Shown here piece by piece: positions 22,911-28,038 of a DNA stretch of 28,038 nt (its first letter is position 1; each line of letters begins with the position of its first letter). Source of the DNA: Flavobacteriales bacterium UBA4110 (GTDB lineage Bacteria; Bacteroidota; Bacteroidia; Flavobacteriales; Weeksellaceae); NCBI GenBank assembly GCA_002383165.1, contig DFXK01000003.1:202-28239 (forward strand). Reading direction: 5' to 3'. Both the position numbers and the translations under genes were made by a program. The notes under the pieces were generated by a model that was not told where the DNA came from, did not search any database, and saw only the letters and a program-made list of their open reading frames with translations.

Positions 22911-24599
22911 ATGAGAAAAACATTATATGCAGTTTTGTTGTTATCTGTCACATTTTCTGCACAGTATACGGATATTAACATTATCAAAGAAGTCAAAGTA
23001 AAAAATAAAGGTGTCGTGGTCTCCGCGCATCCTTTGGCAAGTGAAGCAGGAGCAAAAATATTGAAACAAGGCGGAAATGCTTTTGATGCAGTCATTGCCA
23101 CACAGCTCGCGCTGGCTGTGGTTTATCCACAAGCTGGAAATATTGGTGGTGGCGGATTTTTGGTAGGTACGACTTCCGATGGAAAAAATATAGCATTAGA
23201 TTATCGGGAAACTGCACCATCTAAAGCAAGTTTCGATATGTATTGGGACAAAAAAGGCAATGCTAATACAGATCTTTCACAAAATGGTAGATTGGCAGTG
23301 GGTGTTCCGGGAAGTATATCCGGGATGTTTGAAACGATGAAATATGCCAGATTACCATTTTCTACACTCATTGAACTCGCAATAGATCTAGCAGAGAAAG
23401 GCTTTGCCATAACAGAACAGGAAGCTGGATTATTAAACGCTCACAAAAATGATTTTCTGAAACATAATAAAAATAAAATCGCTTTTGTGAAGGATAACTT
23501 GTGGAAAGCAGGTGATCTTTTGTTGCAACCAGAATTAGCAGAAACACTTAAGCGAATTCAAAAAGTTGGCGAAAAGGAGTTTTATGAAGGAAAAACAGCA
23601 GAATTAATTGTTGAAGAAATGAAACTCGGGAACGGTATTATTCAGAGCAAAGATCTTAAAAATTATAAAACAAAAGAACGTAAAGCATTGGTTTTCAATT
23701 ATAAAGATCATCAGGTAGTGTCTATGCCAATGCCTTCCAGTGGTGGAACTTTGCTTGCCCAAATGCTGAAAATGGTTTCTTACGAAGATCTTTCTAAGTA
23801 CCAGATGAACTCAGAAGAAGCGGTTCAGATTATGGTTGAGGCGGAACGCAGAGCTTATGCTGACCGAGCGGAATATATGGGTGATCCTGATTTTATAGAG
23901 GATAAAACGCAAATGCTGATTTCTAACGATTATCTTAAAAGCCGATGGAAATCTTTTGATAAAAATACTGCAACACCAAGCAAAGATGTAGGTAAAATCA
24001 TCAACCCAAACCAAAAGGAAAGTACGGAAACAACGCATATTTCTATTCTGGATAAATTCGGTAATGCAGTTTCTGTTACTACCACACTCAACGGACTTTA
24101 CGGAAGTAAAACTGTGGTTTCTGGTGCTGGATTTTTTCTGAATAATGAAATGGATGACTTTTCAGTAAAACCAGGTGTTCCCAATATGTATGGAGCTGTA
24201 GGTGGAGAAGCTAATAAAATACAACCGGGAAAAAGAATGCTTTCTTCTATGACACCAACAGTAGTGCTGAAAGACGGCAAAGTAAAAATGGTAGTAGGAA
24301 CACCCGGCGGGACTACAATTCCCACCTCGGTATTCCAAGCTATTGTAGATGTTATTGACTTTAAGCAAAATGCAAATTTCTCTGTTAATGCGCCGAAATT
24401 TCATCATCAGTGGCTTCCAGAGGTAGTAAAAGTTGAAAATAAATTTCCGGAAACTACTATTAAAGCTTTAGAAAATAAAAATTATAAGTTCGAAAAAGTT
24501 TCGCATATTGGAAGAACAGAAGTTATTGTGGTAGACAGCAATCAGAATATCCACGCAGTAGCAGATGGGCGAGGCGATGACTCTGTAGGAGTAGAATAA
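22911..24599 (+). CDS. ggt: Gamma-glutamyltransferase (gamma-glutamyl transpeptidase)
   Basis: This 562-residue exported N-terminal-nucleophile hydrolase transfers or hydrolyses the gamma-glutamyl group of glutathione and related compounds. A signal peptide (KTLYAVLLLSVTFSAQ) is followed by the large-subunit region with GGNAFDAVIATQLALAVV and GNIGGGGFLVG. The autocatalytic cleavage site is TETTHISI: T374 would become the N-terminal nucleophile of the small subunit. The small subunit contains VSVTTTLN, GSKTVVSGAGFFLNNEMDDF and RMLSSMTPTVVLKDGK. Length matches E. coli Ggt (about 580). It functions in the periplasm, where glutathione breakdown supplies amino acids. It probably has its own transcript, ending at a strong terminator. 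Confidence 0.96.
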   Translation: MRKTLYAVLLLSVTFSAQYTDINIIKEVKVKNKGVVVSAHPLASEAGAKILKQGGNAFDAVIATQLALAVVYPQAGNIGGGGFLVGTTSDGKNIALDYRETAPSKASFDMYWDKKGNANTDLSQNGRLAVGVPGSISGMFETMKYARLPFSTLIELAIDLAEKGFAITEQEAGLLNAHKNDFLKHNKNKIAFVKDNLWKAGDLLLQPELAETLKRIQKVGEKEFYEGKTAELIVEEMKLGNGIIQSKDLKNYKTKERKALVFNYKDHQVVSMPMPSSGGTLLAQMLKMVSYEDLSKYQMNSEEAVQIMVEAERRAYADRAEYMGDPDFIEDKTQMLISNDYLKSRWKSFDKNTATPSKDVGKIINPNQKESTETTHISILDKFGNAVSVTTTLNGLYGSKTVVSGAGFFLNNEMDDFSVKPGVPNMYGAVGGEANKIQPGKRMLSSMTPTVVLKDGKVKMVVGTPGGTTIPTSVFQAIVDVIDFKQNANFSVNAPKFHHQWLPEVVKVENKFPETTIKALENKNYKFEKVSHIGRTEVIVVDSNQNIHAVADGRGDDSVGVE

Positions 24600-24622
24600 G
24601 GGAGAGTTTGAGTTAATATTGA

Positions 24623-24652
24623 AAAAAGGCTTCCAATTTTGGAAGCCTTTTT
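24623..24652. terminator. Bidirectional terminator between ggt and hsp20
   Basis: AAAAAGGCTTCC (24623-24634) and GGAAGCCTTTTT (24641-24652) form a perfect 12-bp stem with an AATTTT loop. It reaches the base before the hsp20 stop codon. The GGCTTCC core is the same as in the rny terminator. Confidence 0.92.
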
Positions 24653-24653
24653 A

Positions 24654-25109
24654 TTATTGAATCTCAATAAGCTTAGGTTCTTGCTTTCTTGCTTTTTCTG
24701 TTTTCGGGATGTTGAGTTTCAGTACACCATTTTCATATCTTGCCTGGATCCGTTCCTCATCCACAACATCTTTTGCCAGCTCAAAACTACGCGAAAAAGA
24801 CTGGTAGCTGAATTCTTTTCTCATATATTGGCCGGTTCTGTCTTCTGTTTCATTTTTTTTGGTAGATGAAATTGTCAGAAGATTACCTTCCAAAGTGATC
24901 ATGAAATCTTCCTTTTCCAATCCCGGTGCAGCTACTTCCACTTCAAAGCAATCATCAAGTTCTTTGATGTTTACAGATGGAAGTGTCGTTCTTGTTGAAG
25001 AAAAATTATTATTGCCCCAATTAAAAAGTTCGCGGCTGAAAAAGTCATCGAACAATGTTCTCGGACTGGCAGGGAACAGATCGCCAGTGTTTCTTTTTAC
25101 AATTGACAT
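24654..25109 (-). CDS. Hsp20/alpha-crystallin small heat-shock protein
   Basis: This 151-residue cytoplasmic ATP-independent holdase binds unfolding proteins during heat or other stress. A short N-terminal arm (PRTLFDDFFSRELFNW) precedes the alpha-crystallin domain (about 43-145: LPSVNIKELDDCFEVEVAAPGL, EGNLLTISS, YQSFSRSFELA). The conserved tail motif is ARYENGVLKLNIPK. The C-terminal extension contains PKLIEIQ, with LIEI as the I/L-x-I/L oligomerisation motif. It is monocistronic and convergent with ggt. No heat-shock operator (CIRCE or HAIR) was seen in the 175-base upstream region. Confidence 0.95.
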   Translation of the reverse strand: MSIVKRNTGDLFPASPRTLFDDFFSRELFNWGNNNFSSTRTTLPSVNIKELDDCFEVEVAAPGLEKEDFMITLEGNLLTISSTKKNETEDRTGQYMRKEFSYQSFSRSFELAKDVVDEERIQARYENGVLKLNIPKTEKARKQEPKLIEIQ

Positions 25110-25232
25110 AACAAACTGATTTTAAAAGGTTAAACAATATTTTTTGTAAACTCAATTCCATAAATTCCAATTGTATGCCAACTGTTCTTATTATGAAATT
25201 CTGTCATTTTAGGTGAAAATTTGTCATTCATG

Positions 25233-25258
25233 AAAAAAGGCTTCCGTATTCGGAAGCC
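25233..25258 (-). terminator. rny terminator
   Basis: On the minus strand GGCTTCCG (25258-25251) and CGGAAGCC (25246-25239) form an 8-bp stem with an AATA loop, followed by six T residues (25238-25233). Confidence 0.9.
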
Positions 25259-25284
25259 CAATGTTTTATATTATGAAATTTTGA

Positions 25285-26856
25285 TTATCTTGCGATATTC
25301 ACTGCTCTTGTTTCTCGGATTACAGTTACTTTGACCTGACCTGGATAGGTAAGCTCATTTTGTATTTTTTCAGATATATCATAAGATAGCTGATAAGCAT
25401 TTTCGTCATTTACCTTTCCGCTTTCTACCATCACTCTCAGCTCTCTACCAGCTTGGATGGCATAAGCGCTAGAAACGCCTTCAAAACTCAAAGCTGCAGC
25501 TTCAAGATCTTTCAGCCTCTGGATGTAAGATTCCAAGACTTGTCTTCTTGCGCCAGGTCTCGCACCGGAAATCGCATCGGCAACCTGGATAATTGGTGAT
25601 AGGAGAGATGTCATTTCAATTTCGTCGTGGTGAGCACCAATCGCATTAATTACTTCAGCATTTTCACCAAATTTTTCAGCCCATTGCATCCCAAGCAGTG
25701 CGTGTGGCAACTCAGATTCCTGTTCAGGAACTTTCCCGATATCGTGTAAAAGTCCAGCTCTTTTAGCCAGTTTAACATTCAATCCTAATTCCGCAGCCAT
25801 AGTTGCTGCGATATTGGCAACTTCCCTAGAGTGCTGTAATAAATTTTGACCGTAAGAGGAACGGAATTTCATTCTACCAACAATCTTAACCAGTTCAGGG
25901 TGAAGCCCGTGAATTCCAAGGTCAATGATCGTTCTCTTTCCAACTTCGATGATTTCCTCCTCAATTTGTTTTCTGGTTTTATCCACCACTTCTTCGATTC
26001 TCGCCGGATGAATTCTGCCATCCGTAACTAATCTGTGAAGTGACAATCTTGCGATCTCTCTTCTTACCGGATCGAAGCAAGACAGTAGAATAGCTTCCGG
26101 CGTATCATCTACAATGATCTCTACACCTGTAGCAGCTTCTAAAGCACGGATATTTCTACCTTCACGGCCAATGATTCTTCCTTTGATTTCATCAGACTCA
26201 ATGTTGAAAACAGAAACCGAATTTTCGATGGCCTGCTCTGTCCCGATTCTCTGAATGGTTTGGATGATGATTTTTCTAGCTTCATTTTTTGCATTAAGCT
26301 GAGCTTCTTCCATAATGCTCTGAACATGCGCTTGGGCTTTGGTCTTAGCTTCTGCTCTCAGAGATTCTACCAATTCGCTTTTTGCTTCTTCTGCTGAATA
26401 GTTGGAAATTTTTTCCAGCATTTCTACTTTTTGAGCGGTTGCAACATCCAGATCTTGCTGTTTTTTCTGAAGAATGTCTAGTTTTTTGTTATAGTCATTG
26501 ATTTGCTTTTCAAGATCTTTTTCCAGTTTTCCGGCTTTACTTAGCTCGTCATTAAGTTTGCTCTCTTTGTCTTTGATGCGTTTTTCCGACTCATGCATTT
26601 TCTTTTCTCTAGACTGGATGTCTGCATCATGCTGGGATTTCAATTCAAGGAATCTTTCTTTGGCTTGTAGCTGTTTTTCTTTTTTTACGGCTTCTGCCTG
26701 TACACTAGCTTTTTCTATAATGTTTTCGGCGCTCTTTTTGGCATCTTCTATCATATATTTTGCCTTAGAATTGATAGAGCTTTTCCCGAAGAAAAGTCCT
26801 GCTACGGCTCCTATAAGAAGTGCGACAACACCGATAATAATGGTAATTGTGTCCAT
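25285..26856 (-). CDS. rny: Ribonuclease Y
   Basis: This 523-residue membrane-anchored endoribonuclease starts mRNA decay and processes some RNAs. One N-terminal membrane helix (about 4-22, IIIGVVALLIGAVAGLFFG) precedes a long charged coiled coil (about 30-205). The KH domain (about 213-275) contains GRIIGREGRNIRALEAATGV, and the HD domain follows, with the metal-binding pair H371-D372 in LLHDIGKVPEQE and HHDEIE downstream. Length is that of typical RNase Y (about 520). In this window it lies downstream of zapA, with a 6S RNA candidate in the 324-base gap, an order that I recall from other flavobacteria. Confidence 0.97.
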   Translation of the reverse strand: MDTITIIIGVVALLIGAVAGLFFGKSSINSKAKYMIEDAKKSAENIIEKASVQAEAVKKEKQLQAKERFLELKSQHDADIQSREKKMHESEKRIKDKESKLNDELSKAGKLEKDLEKQINDYNKKLDILQKKQQDLDVATAQKVEMLEKISNYSAEEAKSELVESLRAEAKTKAQAHVQSIMEEAQLNAKNEARKIIIQTIQRIGTEQAIENSVSVFNIESDEIKGRIIGREGRNIRALEAATGVEIIVDDTPEAILLSCFDPVRREIARLSLHRLVTDGRIHPARIEEVVDKTRKQIEEEIIEVGKRTIIDLGIHGLHPELVKIVGRMKFRSSYGQNLLQHSREVANIAATMAAELGLNVKLAKRAGLLHDIGKVPEQESELPHALLGMQWAEKFGENAEVINAIGAHHDEIEMTSLLSPIIQVADAISGARPGARRQVLESYIQRLKDLEAAALSFEGVSSAYAIQAGRELRVMVESGKVNDENAYQLSYDISEKIQNELTYPGQVKVTVIRETRAVNIAR

Positions 26857-26997
26857 AAATTTATATATATTGAGTTTTAATTGTCTCTCTAATTGATGGA
26901 AGTCAGACGTCTGAAGTTAGATAATTTTGTAACCACACACGCTCTTTTCCAATTTAATAAACTTCCGTCATCCAACTTTTTACTTATGACGGAACAT
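26857..26997. other. Gene-free region between 6S RNA and rny: short palindrome and hairpin
   Basis: No reading frame of interest. TCAGACGTCTGA (26903-26914) is a perfect 12-bp palindrome within GGAAGT/GAAGTTAG-type purine-rich sequence. TTCCGTCAT (26963-26971) and ATGACGGAA (26986-26994) form a perfect 9-bp stem with a 14-base loop, just downstream of the 6S RNA candidate. It could act as a second terminator or processing barrier, although its T run is poor. Confidence 0.55.
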
Positions 26998-27165
26998 AAA
27001 AAAACCTACAACAGTTCAGTTATAGAGTAAACTCCATAAAAACACGATTTGGACTGATTTTCATTTTCTGTAATCTGCGCAAGGCAGCACGCCATCAAAT
27101 GAACTTTCGTCCGGTAATTTTTAATTGTTGAGTTTACTTCTTTGTGTTAGAACTATTGTAGGCAA
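26998..27165 (-). ncRNA. ssrS: 6S RNA (candidate)
   Basis: On the minus strand CCTACAATAGTTC (27162-27150) pairs with GAACTGTTGTAGG (27017-27005), 13 bp with one G-U. After an asymmetric open region (TAACACAAAGA on the 5' side, CTATAACT on the 3' side), AGTAAACTC pairs with GAGTTTACT (9 bp). An apical region of about 80 bases follows. A closing stem, a large central bubble, a second stem and a terminal arm form the 6S RNA architecture that mimics an open promoter and binds RNA polymerase holoenzyme. Seven T residues (27004-26998) follow. The position directly downstream of zapA is the classical ssrS location. Total length is about 165 nt. Confidence 0.85.
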
Positions 27166-27180
27166 CTTGTAGCTAGAATA

Positions 27181-27468
27181 TTAATCCTCCAGCTGTTCCA
27201 GGAGCGTATTGATTTTACTCACACGCTCATTTGTATTTTTTATATTTTTCTCGTTATTTAAAGAATATACTTCCGCATTGGTTCCCAGTTTCAAAGCGCA
27301 CATCGCAAGAGCATCCTGTTTGTCTCTTACATCAAAGCTTGCTTCGAAGTCCTTAATCATTGTTTCTATCTGTTTTCCTACTTTTCGAAGCGTCTCCTCT
27401 TCGGCAGCAGGTACATTCAGCGGATAGTTTCTACCGGCAATATTGATTGTTATTCTTCTGAAATCCAT
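27181..27468 (-). CDS. zapA: Cell division protein ZapA
   Basis: This 95-residue cytoplasmic protein crosslinks FtsZ protofilaments to stabilise the Z-ring. The N-terminal beta part (RRITINIAGRNYPLNVPAAEEETLRKVGKQIETMI) is the standard ZapA fold. It is followed by a helical coiled coil (DKQDALAMCALKLGTNAEVYSLNNEKNIKN). Length matches other ZapA proteins (about 95-110). It lies 3 bases downstream of a ZapB-like coiled-coil gene, and the 6S RNA candidate begins about 15 bases after its stop. A shared transcript is therefore possible. Confidence 0.92.
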   Translation of the reverse strand: MDFRRITINIAGRNYPLNVPAAEEETLRKVGKQIETMIKDFEASFDVRDKQDALAMCALKLGTNAEVYSLNNEKNIKNTNERVSKINTLLEQLED

Positions 27469-27471
27469 ATT

Positions 27472-27774
27472 TTATAAGCCGTTATTTTGAAGTTCGGAAA
27501 TACACATATCTATTTCTTTTACTAGTCTGTTGATGTGATTTTTCATCAGACGGTTATGTTCTGCATTTCCGGATATCGCTGAATATAGTTTTAATTCTTT
27601 ATTTTCTTCTGCCAAATTCTGGTTTCTGCGCCTTTCTTCCGCATATTCTTCTTTCAGCTTTTCTAGTTCATCGGACTGTTCTGCATATTTTTCCGAAAGA
27701 TTCCTGAACTTCTTATATAGGTTGAGGATCTTTTTTTCCAATACAGAAAAGTTGTTTTCTAACTCGCTTAGCAT
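27472..27774 (-). CDS. ZapB-like coiled-coil protein upstream of zapA
   Basis: This 100-residue protein is called from ATG 27774; a GTG codon directly before it also fits. It is nearly all coiled coil (LENNFSVLEKKILNLYKKFR, then a KLKEEYAEERRRNQNLAEEN-type heptad pattern). The C-terminal part (NRLMKNHINRLVKEIDMCISEL) is conserved-looking. Its size, coiled-coil nature and 3-base spacing to zapA suggest a division-associated partner, as ZapB is for ZapA in E. coli. Sequence similarity to E. coli ZapB is not something I can establish by eye. TATTTTTG upstream (27807-27800) is a probable -7 box. Confidence 0.75.
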   Translation of the reverse strand: MLSELENNFSVLEKKILNLYKKFRNLSEKYAEQSDELEKLKEEYAEERRRNQNLAEENKELKLYSAISGNAEHNRLMKNHINRLVKEIDMCISELQNNGL

Positions 27775-27799
27775 CACCAGAATTAAATTCTAACTTTTA

Positions 27800-27807
27800 C
27801 AAAAATA
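27800..27807 (-). promoter_or_regulatory. Probable -7 box of the zapB-like/zapA operon
   Basis: The minus strand reads TATTTTTG, matching TAnnTTTG, 26 bases before the ATG at 27774. No clear -33 element was found. Confidence 0.45.
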
Positions 27808-27949
27808 GGAAAAATTAATGATGAATTAAAGGCTTATTGTCGTTTTATTAAAAGAGAATGCTTTTTATTTGATTTATAGAGATTTAAAGTTTTTATAATT
27901 CTTTATTTTGCTGACAAAGCCTACTAAAATATTACAATAAAGCTATTTG

Positions 27950-28038
27950 GCGCAGCTGCGTGAGGGCGAAAGGCATTGTTGGAGCTCCTCCGCCGGAGGC
28001 GGAGAGCGACTGCCTGCAGACCGACCTTTAGAGAATTT
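27950..28038 (+). repeat. GC-rich intergenic repeat with palindromes, running off the window edge
   Basis: This stretch is far richer in G and C than its surroundings. CGCAGCTGCG (27951-27960) is a perfect palindrome, and CTCCGCC (27988-27994) and GGCGGAG (27998-28004) form a 7-bp stem with a GGA loop. The words GCGCAGCTGCGTGAG and GAAAGG match, imperfectly, the minus-strand repeat at 20004-20134. The element is cut at the window end. No frame in it looks coding. Confidence 0.6.

Noticed and set aside
24654..25284. CIRCE or other heat-shock operator upstream of hsp20
   Set aside because: No TTAGCACTC/GAGTGCTAA-type inverted repeat or other clear dyad lies between the hsp20 start and the rny terminator.
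1..28038. Prophage, insertion sequence, integron, toxin-antitoxin or defence island
   Set aside because: No transposase, integrase, phage structural gene, restriction or known defence motif appears in any of the real reading frames.

Overview
This window is AT-rich chromosomal DNA from a member of the Bacteroidota, most likely a flavobacterium of the Chryseobacterium/Epilithonimonas group (order Flavobacteriales). The evidence is: promoters of the Bacteroidota type (TTG, about 19-21 bases, then TAnnTTTG); GLPGLI-family proteins; a secreted protein with a type IX secretion (T9SS) C-terminal sorting domain; a BlaR-like M56 protein ending in a TonB-plug-like segment; and the gene order ftsX - DUF3098 - uppP - truB. 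The species call is inference from general familiarity, not from a search.

Layout, left to right. Position 1 cuts through the 5' end of an initiator tRNA gene on the minus strand. A BlaI/BlaR1-like pair follows (238-2630), then two tandem GLPGLI secreted proteins (2688-4404). Next come mscL (minus), the NAD(P)H-hydrate repair enzyme nnr (plus) and a DNA topoisomerase IB (minus) whose stop codon interlocks with that of nnr. A plus-strand run covers cell envelope and RNA modification: ftsX, a DUF3098 protein, uppP, truB, an outer-membrane-barrel-like protein and rluF (7584-11732). A minus-strand block holds a two-FAS1 surface lipoprotein, a membrane-anchored protein with about five helix-hairpin-helix repeats, a MerR regulator and a DbpA-like RNA helicase (11795-16169). 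rpsA (ribosomal protein S1) follows with its own promoter and a leader of roughly 115 bases. The rest contains a T9SS cargo with a P-domain, a YtxH-like protein, a glycosyltransferase, a basic secreted protein, an McbG/Qnr-like pentapeptide protein, gamma-glutamyltransferase, Hsp20, RNase Y, a 6S RNA candidate, zapA and a ZapB-like coiled-coil gene.

Most genes are housekeeping and are separated by clear hairpin-plus-T terminators, many of them shared by convergent genes. Functional groupings are envelope growth and division (ftsX, uppP, zapA and the ZapB-like gene), RNA metabolism (truB, rluF, the DbpA-like helicase, rpsA, rny, 6S RNA) and cell-surface or secreted products.

I see no prophage, insertion sequence, CRISPR array, integron or recognisable defence system. 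The least ordinary material is: (a) the blaI promoter with a palindromic operator inside its -7 element, controlling a BlaR-like protease whose extracytoplasmic part is a repeat coiled coil rather than a beta-lactam sensor, next to duplicated GLPGLI proteins; (b) the 88-residue-period HHH repeat protein; (c) the McbG-sized pentapeptide protein; (d) at least two families of intergenic palindromic repeats; and (e) the 6S RNA candidate beside zapA.
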